NCBI GenBank assembly: GCA_900543805.1
Contig: UQTE01000001.1
Location: 1 to 64,000, forward strand
Source of the DNA: an uncultured Sutterella sp.
GTDB lineage: Bacteria > Pseudomonadota > Gammaproteobacteria > Burkholderiales > Burkholderiaceae_F
Length of the DNA stretch: 64,000 bases
Direction: 5' to 3'
Of the stretch, positions 33,658 through 42,774 are shown piece by piece. Numbering within the stretch: the first letter of the stretch is position 1; every line of letters begins with the position of its first letter. The position numbers were made by a program, and so were the translations under genes. The notes under the pieces were generated by a model, which searched no databases, had not been told where the DNA came from, and worked only from the letters and a program-made list of their open reading frames with translations.

Positions 33658-35408
33658 TCGTACGGCTCCTGTGCGGCTTCGGACGTTTCGTCTGGGGCGT
33701 CGCCAAGGTCTGCATCGTGCTTACGATGCTCGCGGGTTTTCTGCTCGCCGTCTACTTCCTGCGGCCCGTTCCGGTGCCCGCTCCGCAGGCGGGGTCGATT
33801 CTCGAACTTACGCTCACGGGACGGATCGCCGACACCCGTCCGGTCGCGGGCGGTCTCGCGGGGATGATTCGCGAAGCCGATCCCGTGACGCTTTTGGGCG
33901 ACGTGACGGATGCCGTACGCTACGCGAAGAAGGACCCGCGCATCGCGGGCATTCTTCTGAGGGTCGACGACCTCGAAGGGATCGGCGGCGCTTCCGCACG
34001 CGTGATCGGCGAGGCGCTTGACGAGTACCGCAGGGAAACGGGCAAACACGTCTGGTGCTACGGGTGGAACTTCACGCAGGCGCAGTACGCCGTGGCTGCG
34101 CACGCCGACCGTCTGTGGCTCCATCCGATGGGGCGCGTCGACGTGAAGGGACTCTCGGGCGAAACGCTCTATTGGGGAAGCTTCCTGAAGCACCTCGGCG
34201 TCGAGGCCGAAGTGTACAAGGCGGGGGACTTCAAGAGCGCTCCGGAAGTTTTCGAGCGTTCCGAGCCGACGAAGGAAAACCTCGCCGCGCAACGCTCCTA
34301 CCTGTCGGACGCTTGGACGACGATGCTCGACGCCTGGAAGGCGGGACGGGGCTGGAAGGATGACGCCTGGAAGACCTACCGCGAGGCCCAGAACGCACTC
34401 GAACCCATGCCCGAAGGCGAGGCGCGGCATCAGCGCCGCTACGGGCTCGTGGACGAAACGGGAGACGAGGCGGCCTTCCGGGCGGCGCTTCGGAAAGCCT
34501 ACGCCAAGGACGGCAAGGAGGTTGCGCTCACGAATCTCTACGATTTCCTCGATTCGTCGGACCGTGCGGAAGGTTCGGGGCCGGGCGTCGCGGTGCTCTA
34601 CGCGGAAGGCGAGATGGTGGACGACCCCCGCATGGGGCGCCTCGTGGCCGACGAACTCGTCGAGCGCATCGACTTCGTGAAGAAGGACGAAAACGTCCGG
34701 GCCGTGGTGCTTCGCATCAACAGTCCCGGAGGCGACGCGATGGCGGCCGAGAAGATCCGTTCGGCGCTTCTCGAACTCAAGGAAAAGGGAAAGCCCGTCG
34801 TGGTGAGCATGGGCGACGCCGCCGCTTCGGGCGGCTACTGGGTGTCGACGGGCGCGCAGAAGATCGTGGCCGATCCGATGACGCTGACGGGGTCGATCGG
34901 CGTATTCGCCGTCTTCCCGAAGCTCGTCGATCTGCGCGAGGCCCTGTCGGTGGGCTACGGCGGGTATGCGACCGAAGAGACGCTTTCCGACGGCGCTCCC
35001 TGGCGGGAGACCTCAAGCGTGCGACGCCACGCCCTCAAGTCGTCGGTGGACTTCGTCTACCGCACCTTCAAGTCGCATGTCGCCGAGGCGCGGAACATGG
35101 CTCTTCCCGACGTCGAACGCCTGGCGGCGGGACGCGTCTGGACGGGACGGCAGGCGCTCGATCTCGGGCTCGTCGACGAACTCGGCACGCTCGAGACCGC
35201 CGTGACGCTCGCGAAGGATGCGGCGAAGCTTTCGCCCGAGGCGGCCGTTTATCACTTCGACGCCCGGGCCGTGCGCTGGTGGCAGCCGATCCTTTCGGGC
35301 TTCCCCGCCGCGCAGGCTCTCTTCTCGAAGTGGAATGAAGCCGAGGAAATGCTCGAAAGCGAGACGGGGAGGGTTCAGGCTCTCGCGCCGCTCCCGTCCA
35401 CTCTCTGA
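33654..35408 (+). CDS. sppA: Signal peptide peptidase SppA, long (67K) type
   Basis: A 584-residue inner-membrane serine protease that degrades cleaved signal peptides. A single N-terminal helix (about residues 14-36) anchors it, and two SppA domains face the periplasm. The catalytic Lys is in the first domain (FKSA, Lys194) and the Ser in the second (AAASGGYW, Ser392), as in the E. coli Ser/Lys dyad. The length is close to the E. coli enzyme. The last 34 bases overlap the convergent moeB-like gene. Confidence 0.92.
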   Translation: MIVRLLCGFGRFVWGVAKVCIVLTMLAGFLLAVYFLRPVPVPAPQAGSILELTLTGRIADTRPVAGGLAGMIREADPVTLLGDVTDAVRYAKKDPRIAGILLRVDDLEGIGGASARVIGEALDEYRRETGKHVWCYGWNFTQAQYAVAAHADRLWLHPMGRVDVKGLSGETLYWGSFLKHLGVEAEVYKAGDFKSAPEVFERSEPTKENLAAQRSYLSDAWTTMLDAWKAGRGWKDDAWKTYREAQNALEPMPEGEARHQRRYGLVDETGDEAAFRAALRKAYAKDGKEVALTNLYDFLDSSDRAEGSGPGVAVLYAEGEMVDDPRMGRLVADELVERIDFVKKDENVRAVVLRINSPGGDAMAAEKIRSALLELKEKGKPVVVSMGDAAASGGYWVSTGAQKIVADPMTLTGSIGVFAVFPKLVDLREALSVGYGGYATEETLSDGAPWRETSSVRRHALKSSVDFVYRTFKSHVAEARNMALPDVERLAAGRVWTGRQALDLGLVDELGTLETAVTLAKDAAKLSPEAAVYHFDARAVRWWQPILSGFPAAQALFSKWNEAEEMLESETGRVQALAPLPSTL

Positions 35409-36148
35409 GCGCACACCGGGCAGTGCGGGTCGCGGGGAAAGCGGATCTGCGAGAAGCGCATCGTCAGCAGATCCGCCGAGAACCACTTCCCGCAGAGCGG
35501 CGATTCGAGTCCCGCGGCAAGCTTGAGGGCTTCGGAGGCCTGCAGAACGCCGATGAAGCCCGTGAGCGGAGAGAAAACGCCGGCTTTGGCCGCCTTGACG
35601 TCGTTTTCGGCGGCGTCGGGCTCAAAGAGACAGCGAAGGCAGGGAGAGTCCTTTCGTCGAAAGTCGAAGACGGAAGCTTGGCCCGAAAACCCGACGGCGG
35701 AGCCGTAGACAAGCGGTGTGCCGGCCTTCGCGCAGGCGTCGTTCACGGCAAAGCGCGTGGCGAGGTTGTCCGAGCAGTCGAGAACGACGTCGCTTTGGCG
35801 GGCGAGCGAGGCGAGTTCCTCCTCCGAAACGTAGCGCGCAACGCTCGTGACCTCCGCAAAGGGATTGATGCGTGAGAGCGCTACCGCGGCGCTCTCGGCC
35901 TTGTTCATGCCGAGACGACTCTCGTCGTGAAGGAGCTGGCGCGAAAGATTCGACACCGACACGTCGTCGCCGTCGGCAACCGTGATACGGACCGCGCCCG
36001 AGGCGGCGAGGTACTGCAGAGCGGGGGAGCCGAGACCGCCCGCGCCGATCACGAGAAAGCGGGCGGCGGCGATTCGGTCGCGGCCCTCTTCGCCGATCTG
36101 CGGAAGGAGGGTCTGACGACTCAGTCGTTCAATGAGTTCGGGATGCAT
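35375..36148 (-). CDS. MoeB/ThiF/HesA-family E1-like adenylyltransferase
   Basis: A 257-residue enzyme that adenylates the C-terminus of a small ubiquitin-like sulfur carrier (MoaD or ThiS). The ATP-binding GAGGLGSPALQYLA segment, the catalytic Asp in DCSDNLATR and two zinc CXXC pairs (CLRC and CPVC) are present. Neither partner is in the window, so molybdopterin and thiamine roles cannot be separated. It lies downstream of ctpA behind a terminator and overlaps the sppA end on the opposite strand. Confidence 0.88.
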   Translation of the reverse strand: MHPELIERLSRQTLLPQIGEEGRDRIAAARFLVIGAGGLGSPALQYLAASGAVRITVADGDDVSVSNLSRQLLHDESRLGMNKAESAAVALSRINPFAEVTSVARYVSEEELASLARQSDVVLDCSDNLATRFAVNDACAKAGTPLVYGSAVGFSGQASVFDFRRKDSPCLRCLFEPDAAENDVKAAKAGVFSPLTGFIGVLQASEALKLAAGLESPLCGKWFSADLLTMRFSQIRFPRDPHCPVCAQRVDGSGARA

Positions 36149-36172
36149 CGTGTGTCTCGTCCTACGGAGAAG

Positions 36173-36208
36173 AAAAAGGGGCGCACGGGCTTGAATGCCG
36201 CACGCCCC
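36173..36208 (-). terminator. Terminator after ctpA
   Basis: GGGGCG (36178-36183) pairs with CGCCCC (36203-36208) with an imperfect inner stem; on the minus strand TTTTT follows. It lies between the ctpA stop and the moeB-like gene. Confidence 0.65.
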
Positions 36209-36230
36209 GTGGGGTAAGGAGAAGGAAACC

Positions 36231-37772
36231 TTACTTCTTCTGCGGTTCGTCCTTCTTTTCCTTCTTGTTTTCGTCGCTCTTGGCCTCCTTGGTGGCGCCC
36301 GCCTTGGCGGCCTTCGCTTCCTCGGCCTTCTTCTTTTCGGCTTCGGCCTTCTTCAGAGCGGCCACTTCCTTTCGGGGCTTGCCGCGGTACTTCGAAACCT
36401 CGACCTTTTCGCCCTTGAGCTGACGCACGGCCTGCTGCAGCTGCCAGTCCTTTTCGTCCCCGAAGAAGTACGTGTAGTCGGGCATGTCGACCACGTCTTC
36501 GTCACCGTAGGGGAGTTCATCGAGCTTCTTCTTCGCTTCCGTTTCGCTCTCGTTTTCGTTGACGAGGTGGTGCGAAAGATCGGATTCGCGGACCTGGAAG
36601 GAGGGATAGTTGCCGACGGGGGTGTCGTCCACGAACACGTCGGGAACGATGCCCTTGGCCTGAATCGAGCGGCCCGAGGGCGTGTAGTAGCGGGCCGTCG
36701 TGAGCTTCACGCCGACCGTCTTGTCGCCGAAGGTCATCGGCAGGATGGTCTGCACGGAGCCCTTCCCAAAGGAGCGGTCACCCATGATGACGGCGCGCTT
36801 GTGGTCCTGCAGGGCGCCCGCCACGATTTCGGAAGCGGAGGCCGAGGAGGAGTTGATGAGCACGACGATCGGTACGGTTTTCGCGAGCGGCGTGAGATCG
36901 GCGAGCGCGCGCACGGCGTTGCCGCTGCGGTAGTCGGATTCGATCGCCTTGAAGACATAGTCGGACTGCGGCGCGCGGCCCTTCGTCGACACCACGTCGG
37001 TGTTGGCGGGCAGGAAGGCGGCGGACACGCCGATGGCCGCCTGCAGAAGGCCGCCCGGGTCGTTTCGGAGGTCAAGAACGAGACCCTTTAGAGACTTCGC
37101 TTCGGCGAGTTCGTTGAGATACTTGGCGAGGTCCTCGGTCGTGCGTTCCTGGAACTGCGAAATGCGGATGTAGCCGAAGCCGCCGTCAAGCTTTTGCATC
37201 TTGACCGACTGCGTCTTGATGATGGCGCGCGTCAGATGGAAGGTGAGGGGCTTCATTTCCCCCTTGCGGGCGACGGTGAGCTCGATCTTGGTGTCGGGCT
37301 CGCCGCGCATGCGCTTGACGGCGTCGTTGAGGGTCACGTCGGCGACGGATTCGCCGTCGATCTTCGTGATGATGTCCCCTGCGCGCACGCCCGCGCGGGC
37401 GGCCGGCGTGTCGTCGATCGGCGAAATCACGCGCACGCCCGCGGGATCCTTCGTCACCTCGAGGCCGAGGCCTCCGAAGGCGCCCTGGGTGCTCTCGTTC
37501 ATGTCCTTGAAGCCTTCCACGTCGAGGAAGTTCGAGTGCGGGTCGAGACCGCTCACCATCCCCTCCACGGCAAGCTGCAGGAGCTTGTTGTCGGCGACGT
37601 CTTCGACGTAGTAGTCCTTGACGGCGTTGAAAACGCTCGTGAACTGACGGATTTCCTGCAGCGGAAGGTCCAGAACCTTGTTCTCGGCACAGGCCTGCAG
37701 GCCCACGGAGCCGAGGGCGCCGGCGACGGCGCCGATGCCGATGAGAGTTAGGGCGCGAAAATTGTTGAACAT
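36231..37772 (-). CDS. ctpA: C-terminal processing peptidase, S41 family
   Basis: A 513-residue exported serine protease. An N-terminal signal or anchor (residues 1-25) is followed by a PDZ domain (about residues 95-175) and the S41 domain, with the Ser in INSSSASASEIV and the Lys in SFGKGSVQ. The last 50 residues are a Lys/Glu/Ala-rich charged tail. Such enzymes trim periplasmic or cell-wall factors. It follows the EnvC-like gene after 39 bases, a pairing widely conserved; EnvC controls amidases, and the two are probably cotranscribed. Confidence 0.93.
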   Translation of the reverse strand: MFNNFRALTLIGIGAVAGALGSVGLQACAENKVLDLPLQEIRQFTSVFNAVKDYYVEDVADNKLLQLAVEGMVSGLDPHSNFLDVEGFKDMNESTQGAFGGLGLEVTKDPAGVRVISPIDDTPAARAGVRAGDIITKIDGESVADVTLNDAVKRMRGEPDTKIELTVARKGEMKPLTFHLTRAIIKTQSVKMQKLDGGFGYIRISQFQERTTEDLAKYLNELAEAKSLKGLVLDLRNDPGGLLQAAIGVSAAFLPANTDVVSTKGRAPQSDYVFKAIESDYRSGNAVRALADLTPLAKTVPIVVLINSSSASASEIVAGALQDHKRAVIMGDRSFGKGSVQTILPMTFGDKTVGVKLTTARYYTPSGRSIQAKGIVPDVFVDDTPVGNYPSFQVRESDLSHHLVNENESETEAKKKLDELPYGDEDVVDMPDYTYFFGDEKDWQLQQAVRQLKGEKVEVSKYRGKPRKEVAALKKAEAEKKKAEEAKAAKAGATKEAKSDENKKEKKDEPQKK

Positions 37773-37811
37773 GTTCTCGTATTGCTTCGATAAGAGTGTC
37801 GGTGCCGCGAA

Positions 37812-39080
37812 TTATTTTGACGAGAGCCAGGCGCTGGGATTTACGGGCTTCCCTTTGTAGCGGAGCTCGAAGTATAAGCCCGCGTCCTGATCGCCTCCTG
37901 AACGCCCGACGGAGCCAATTGTTTCGCCTTGTTTAACGCGGTCCCCCACGTTTTTGAAAATCGATTCGTTGTTGGCGTAGACGGTCATGTAGGTGCCGCC
38001 GTGGTCGACGATGATGAGGTTGCCGAATCCGCGCAGCCAGTCGGAAAAGACGACCGTTCCTTCGGCACAGGCGCGCACGTCGGAGCCTTCGGGCGCCCGA
38101 AAGAGGAGCCCCTGCCACTTGGCCTGGGCGCCGCGCTTGGCGCCGTAGCGCGCCACGATGCGGCCCGTGGACGGGCGGGTGAGCTTTCCCTTGAGCGACG
38201 CGAACTTCGCGGATCCGCCGCGGTGCCGCACGGGCGCCGTCTTCTTCGAGCCGCCGCTTCGGGCCTTCTTCGCCTTTTCGGCCTGTGCCGCGCGCTGCCG
38301 CGCTTCGGCGGCCCGGCGTTCGGCTTCGATCTTCTTGTCGAGGTTCGCGATGAGGGAGCCCAGGCGCTGTTCGTCCTTGCGGAGCTTGTTGATGTCGGCC
38401 TGCTGCGATCGGATCTCGCCCTGAAGGGTTTTGAGCGTCTTCTCGCGCACCGACTTCTCGCGCACGAGCTCCTGCCGGCTTTCCCGCTCCTCCCGCGCGA
38501 TGCGGTCGAGATTCTTCTGCTCGTCCTGCGCAGCCCGGGCCAGACGGTCAATTTCCTTCTGACGGTTGTCGAGAAGGGAGAGCGCACGCGTTTCTTCGCG
38601 GGCGAGATAGCGCAGCGACGCCCGTTCCCGAACGACTTCGCTCGGATTGGCGCCTTCGAGAAAGCGCTGCCAGGCAGGCTGCTTGAGGTTCAGATACTGT
38701 GCGCGGGCGATGGTGCGCACGTGCTGCGAAGCCTGCGCCCGTCGCCCGTCAACGTTTTTGCGGTCGTCCTCAAGGTCCTTGAGGCGGGTGCGGGCCTTTT
38801 CCTTTTTGGCGTTGAGTTCCCGCAGCTTGCGGTTTACGCGGGAAATCGCCTGGTCGGCCTCCTTGAGGGCCTTGGCGGTTTCCTCGCTCTTGGCTTCGTT
38901 GGCCTTGAGCGACTTCCGCAGGGTGGAGAGACGCGACTGAACCTTCGACTTTTGCGATTCGGCGTCGGCCTTTTGCCGGGTGCTCGAGGGTGCGGCGGCT
39001 TCCGACACGTCGACGGCGCCCGGTCCCGCGAGGAGGACGAGGGAAAGCGTAGCGAGCGTGAACACCCGAAGAAGCGGCAC
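37812..39080 (-). CDS. EnvC-like murein hydrolase activator
   Basis: A 422-residue periplasmic protein with a signal peptide (residues 1 to about 29), a long coiled coil (about residues 35-250), a basic linker and a C-terminal LytM/M23 domain. The M23 domain shows GRIVARYG and VDHGGTYMTVYAN but not the full zinc-ligand set, as in EnvC, which activates amidases rather than cutting itself. No ATG begins a good signal peptide; GTG at 39080 with GGGGT six bases upstream does. The gpmA gene that often precedes it in relatives is absent. Confidence 0.85.
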   Translation of the reverse strand: MPLLRVFTLATLSLVLLAGPGAVDVSEAAAPSSTRQKADAESQKSKVQSRLSTLRKSLKANEAKSEETAKALKEADQAISRVNRKLRELNAKKEKARTRLKDLEDDRKNVDGRRAQASQHVRTIARAQYLNLKQPAWQRFLEGANPSEVVRERASLRYLAREETRALSLLDNRQKEIDRLARAAQDEQKNLDRIAREERESRQELVREKSVREKTLKTLQGEIRSQQADINKLRKDEQRLGSLIANLDKKIEAERRAAEARQRAAQAEKAKKARSGGSKKTAPVRHRGGSAKFASLKGKLTRPSTGRIVARYGAKRGAQAKWQGLLFRAPEGSDVRACAEGTVVFSDWLRGFGNLIIVDHGGTYMTVYANNESIFKNVGDRVKQGETIGSVGRSGGDQDAGLYFELRYKGKPVNPSAWLSSK

Positions 39081-39226
39081 GGCGAGACCCCGAAGGAAAA
39101 GTGAAGCGATAGGAAAAACTCTAACACGTCGACTTCCCGAGCGTCTCGGCAAAAGGGCGGACGGCGCGAGAAAGCCGATATAATCGCGTGAACGGATCAC
39201 CCGTCACTCTCAAAGCACAGAATCAA

Positions 39227-39625
39227 ATGCAATTTCTTCTCGACAATTCCCTTCTGATCATCGTGATCGTCATCACGGTGATCGCCCTCGCCCTGCCCGT
39301 CATCAACACGCGCCGCTACGCCCCGATGGTGTCGCCCAAGCGCCTGACGGAAATCGTCAACAAGGAAAACGGCGTCATCATCGACGTGCGCAAGGCCGAC
39401 GACTTCCGCCGCACGCGCATCGCCGCTTCGCGCAACATTCCCGCCGATCAGATCCAGAACCGTCTCGGCGAACTCGACAAGAGCCGCCCCGTCGTGCTCG
39501 TGGACCGCACGGGCGGTCTCTCCAAGACCGTCGCCCAGCTTCTGCGCGGCGTGGGTTTCGAGAAGGTCTACATCCTTGAGAACGGTCTCTTCGCCTGGCA
39601 GAAGGAAGGGATGCCCCTCGAATAA
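39227..39625 (+). CDS. Membrane-anchored rhodanese-like protein without catalytic Cys
   Basis: A 132-residue protein. One transmembrane helix (about residues 7-26) is followed by a rhodanese fold with VIIDVRKADDFRRTRI and a C-terminal FAWQKEGMP. The active loop reads VDRTGGLS; Asp93 sits where sulfurtransferases have Cys. It is therefore probably not a sulfurtransferase but may bind a ligand or partner. Its place upstream of secB is conserved in Betaproteobacteria, where grxC normally lies between; grxC is missing here. Confidence 0.82.
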   Translation: MQFLLDNSLLIIVIVITVIALALPVINTRRYAPMVSPKRLTEIVNKENGVIIDVRKADDFRRTRIAASRNIPADQIQNRLGELDKSRPVVLVDRTGGLSKTVAQLLRGVGFEKVYILENGLFAWQKEGMPLE

Positions 39626-39736
39626 TCTTGAAATTCGGGGATTCGTCCCCATGTAAAAAAGAACACGGGGCGCCGCTCGAGCGTCCCACCCCATTTTCGT
39701 CCCGGTTGGTTCCGGACACATGAAAGGAAAGAAAAA

Positions 39737-40237
39737 ATGGCTGAAAACGAGATTCAGAACGCCGAAAACGAACAGCAGGAAGCCCAGCAGCCCGTCTTCC
39801 AGATGCAGCGCTGCTACCTGAAGGACGCTTCGCTCGAAATGCCCAACGCTCCGCAGATTCTGATGCAGCCGCAGCAGGAACAGCCGCAGGTGGACATTCA
39901 GTTTGAAGTGAGCCAGACGGTCGTTCAGGAAAATCTCTTTGACGTGACCGTCCGCGGCACCATCACGGTCAAGGCTGGCGAACACACGATCATTCTCGTC
40001 GAAGGCAAGCAGTCCGGGCTCTTCGTCATCCAGAACATTCCGCAGGAAGCCGTTCAGCACGTCACGAACGTCCTCTGCCCGACGATGGTCTACCCGTATC
40101 TGCGCGGCAACCTCGCCGATCTGATGACGCGCGCGAACGTTCCGCCCGTTCATCTGCCCGAAGTCAACTTCGAAATGCTCTATCAGCAGCGTCTCGCGCA
40201 GCAGGCCGCCCAGGCCGACGCCGCCAAGGCGAGCTGA
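39737..40237 (+). CDS. secB: Protein-export chaperone SecB
   Basis: A 166-residue tetrameric chaperone that keeps preproteins unfolded and hands them to SecA. The family core runs from FQMQRCYLKDASLE through VTVKAGEHTIILVEGKQSG and CPTMVYPYLR to NFEMLYQQRL. An N-terminal Glu/Gln-rich tail and a C-terminal Ala/Gln tail flank it. AAAGGAAAG precedes the ATG. A possible promoter (TTGAAA at 39628 with TGTAAA at 39652) lies upstream. It ends in a strong terminator. Confidence 0.97.
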   Translation: MAENEIQNAENEQQEAQQPVFQMQRCYLKDASLEMPNAPQILMQPQQEQPQVDIQFEVSQTVVQENLFDVTVRGTITVKAGEHTIILVEGKQSGLFVIQNIPQEAVQHVTNVLCPTMVYPYLRGNLADLMTRANVPPVHLPEVNFEMLYQQRLAQQAAQADAAKAS

Positions 40238-40260
40238 TTTCCGTCTCCGACGGCCAACGA

Positions 40261-40296
40261 AACCCGCAGCGCTCCCGCCCTGCGGGTTTTCTCTTT
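40261..40296 (+). terminator. Terminator of secB
   Basis: AACCCGCAG (40261-40269) pairs perfectly with CTGCGGGTT (40280-40288), followed by TTCTCTTTTTT. It lies 23 bases after the secB stop. Confidence 0.9.
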
Positions 40297-40489
40297 TTTG
40301 CCCTCGGACAAAGAGGGGGGCCTCGGTCCTGATGAACGGGGACCGCCCTTGGTAAAATGGAAAGAGTTTGCTCTTTAGCCCCGGAATGACCGTTTCCGGG
40401 CCTTGAGAGGCGGCGGAGTCCGAACGGAGCGCACGGCGCACTGAAGCTTCGGACGGCCGTGAGGAAGAACATCTGCAATGAGGCAAGGC

Positions 40490-41239
40490 ATGAATCACAT
40501 CCGAATTCTTCTCGTGGACGACCACACGTTGTTTCGCAGCGGCGTCAAGGCGCTATTGCAGCGCCAGGAAGACTTTGAAGTCGTCGGCGAGGCGAGCGAC
40601 GGCCTCGAGGGCGTCAAGCTGGCCGACACGGTGGAGGCCGACGTGATGCTGCTCGACATGGACATGCCGAGCATGAACGGTCGGGACGTGCTCGAGCAGG
40701 TGCACGAGGCGCATCCGAATCTGGCCATTCTCATGCTGACGGTGAGCGAAGACACGGCGCTTCTGAGCGAATGTCTCGCGATGGGCGCGCGCGGCTACCT
40801 TCTCAAGAACATCGACCAGGACTTCCTCCTTCGCGCCGTGCGCACGGCCGCGCAAGGGGAGAGCATCATGTCGCCGCAGATGATGACGAAATTCCTCGAG
40901 CGCTTCAAGGCGACCTTCAGCCACATGCCTCAGCAGCCCAACGCCGTCGTGCAGCAGGCGGCGCCCGCGGCGAAGCCCGCCGCCCGTCCGGTGCGCTCGA
41001 CGAGTCTTCCCTCGGCCGTGGATCCCTCCGTTCTGACGCGCCGCGAAAGACAGGCGCTCGCCTGGATCGCCCGCGGTCTCTCCAACAAGGAGGTCGCCCG
41101 CGGTCTGAATCTGGCCGAATCGACCGTGAAGGTGCACGTGCAGAGCATTCTGCGCAAGCTCAACCTCACGAGCCGCGTGCAGGCGGCGGTCTACGCGATC
41201 GAGCACGGAATCGACAAGGAAGAGCTCGGAGAGAACTGA
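40490..41239 (+). CDS. NarL/FixJ-family response regulator, orphan
   Basis: A 249-residue two-component regulator. The receiver domain (residues 1-120) has the acidic pair DD near residue 10, the phospho-acceptor Asp in MLLDMDMP and the conserved Lys in LLKN. A Pro/Ala/Gln-rich linker of about 40 residues leads to a LuxR-type HTH with LTRRERQALAWIARGLSNKEVA. No histidine kinase lies nearby. The ATG at 40490 fits NarL alignments; one four codons earlier is possible. The target genes are unknown; nitrate or redox control would be a guess from family alone. Confidence 0.88.
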   Translation: MNHIRILLVDDHTLFRSGVKALLQRQEDFEVVGEASDGLEGVKLADTVEADVMLLDMDMPSMNGRDVLEQVHEAHPNLAILMLTVSEDTALLSECLAMGARGYLLKNIDQDFLLRAVRTAAQGESIMSPQMMTKFLERFKATFSHMPQQPNAVVQQAAPAAKPAARPVRSTSLPSAVDPSVLTRRERQALAWIARGLSNKEVARGLNLAESTVKVHVQSILRKLNLTSRVQAAVYAIEHGIDKEELGEN

Positions 41240-41258
41240 TTCTTCCGCTTCGGGCGGC

Positions 41259-41729
41259 TCAGACGCCGCCCTCGTAACCGTTTTGGCGCCAGGCCTCAAA
41301 CACCGTGACGGCCACCGTATTGCTCAGATTGAGCGAACGGTTGCCCGGCCGCATGGGGAGGCGAATGCGCTGTTCGGGCGGAAACGACTCCCGCAGCGCC
41401 TCGGGGAGTCCTTTGCTCTCGGCTCCGAACACAAACCAGTCTCCGTCCCGGAAGGAAACCTCGGCAAAGGGGCGCGACCCCTTCGTCGTCATGGCGAACA
41501 TGCGCCCGAAATCGGGGCGGCAGGTCTCAAGAAAAGCCTCCCACGAAGCGTGCGTGCGCACGTCGGCGTACTCGTGATAGTCGAGTCCCGCGCGGCGCAT
41601 GTGCTTGTCCTCCATCGAAAAACCGAGCGGCTCGATCAGGTGCAGTTCCGCGCCCGTATTGGCGCACAAGCGAATGACGTTGCCCGTGTTGGGCGGAATT
41701 TCCGGGTGGACGAGTACGACGTGAAACAT
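41259..41729 (-). CDS. trmL: tRNA (cytidine/uridine-2'-O-)-methyltransferase TrmL
   Basis: A 156-residue SPOUT methyltransferase acting on the wobble base of tRNA-Leu isoacceptors. The N-terminal HPEIPPNTGNVIRLCAN and the C-terminal knot region LPMRPGNRSLNLSN are diagnostic. The length is typical. It follows rpoH after five bases and is probably the last gene of the ftsY-to-rpoH transcript. Confidence 0.94.
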   Translation of the reverse strand: MFHVVLVHPEIPPNTGNVIRLCANTGAELHLIEPLGFSMEDKHMRRAGLDYHEYADVRTHASWEAFLETCRPDFGRMFAMTTKGSRPFAEVSFRDGDWFVFGAESKGLPEALRESFPPEQRIRLPMRPGNRSLNLSNTVAVTVFEAWRQNGYEGGV

Positions 41730-41734
41730 GGTCT

Positions 41735-42730
41735 TCAGAGGGAATTTTCTTCTTCTTCGAGCGTGAGGCGCATCTTTCTGAGCGCGTTCTTTTCGATCTG
41801 ACGGACGCGTTCGGCGGAAACGCCGAGTTCGTCGGCGAGCTCCTGCAGCGTGACGGGCTTGGCGACGCCGTCGGCGTTGCGGTGCAGATAGCGCGCTTCG
41901 ATGACGCGGCGGCTTCGTTCGTCGAGCGCATGGAGCGCCGTGTAGATGCCTTCGTCTTCGAGACGCTCCCTTTCCTTGGCTTCGAGCATCGCCTCGGGCG
42001 TGTCGTCTTCGCTCGTAAGCCAGTCGGCGGGCGTCATCGCGTCGCGGTCGTCGTCGGACGAGGACGACGGGGTTTCGAGACTCGTGTCCTGCCCGTACAT
42101 GCGCTCTTCCATTTCGAAGACTTCCTTGGGCTTGACGTCGAGCGTGAGCGCGATGCGGTTGGCCTGCTCGTTCGTGAGTGCAAGGCGTGTGTCTTCCTTG
42201 AGCTGCCGAAGATTGAAAAAGAGCTTGCGCTGGTTCTTGGTCGTGGCCATCTTGACCATGCGCCAGTTGCGGATCACGTATTCCTGAATTTCGGAGCGGA
42301 TCCAGTGCACGGCAAAGGTCATCAGGCGGTTGCCGCGGTTCGGATCGAAGTGCGCGACGGCCTTCATGAGGCCGATGTTGCCTTCCTGAATGAGATCCGC
42401 GTAGGGCAGGCCGTAGCCGAGATAGCCTCGCGCAATGGAGATGACGAGACGCAGGTGGCTGATGATGAGCTTCTGCAGCGCTTCGCGGTCGTTGCTCGCA
42501 TGGATGGCGAGCGCCAGAGAGTGTTCTTCTTCGGGCGAAAGCATGGGCGCCGCTTCGGCAAAGCGAAGATAGGCTTCGAGGTCGCCGATCCCCACCAGAG
42601 AAGGCGGCTTCGGGGCGCGATAGGGCACGACGGCGCGTCCCGCCGCCCTTGTCGGCGCGGCGAGAAGCGGAGTCTCTCCGGCCGGCGGCGCGGGGAGAAG
42701 CGGCGTGGCGTCCTGTTTCTTTTGGCTCAT
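41735..42730 (-). CDS. rpoH: Heat-shock sigma factor 32
   Basis: A 331-residue sigma-70-family factor. Regions 2.1-2.4 span LQKLIISHLRLV to MTFAVHWIRSEIQEYVI; the RpoH box QRKLFFNLR distinguishes it from RpoD and RpoS; region 4.2 is LQELADELGVSAERVRQIEKNALRKM. The protein has about 45 extra N-terminal residues compared with E. coli RpoH, rich in Pro and Ala. It lies 44 bases after ftsX, the conserved order. Confidence 0.96.
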   Translation of the reverse strand: MSQKKQDATPLLPAPPAGETPLLAAPTRAAGRAVVPYRAPKPPSLVGIGDLEAYLRFAEAAPMLSPEEEHSLALAIHASNDREALQKLIISHLRLVISIARGYLGYGLPYADLIQEGNIGLMKAVAHFDPNRGNRLMTFAVHWIRSEIQEYVIRNWRMVKMATTKNQRKLFFNLRQLKEDTRLALTNEQANRIALTLDVKPKEVFEMEERMYGQDTSLETPSSSSDDDRDAMTPADWLTSEDDTPEAMLEAKERERLEDEGIYTALHALDERSRRVIEARYLHRNADGVAKPVTLQELADELGVSAERVRQIEKNALRKMRLTLEEEENSL

Positions 42731-42774
42731 GCGTTCGGAAGAAATGAAAAAACGAACCTTATGCTACCACCACT

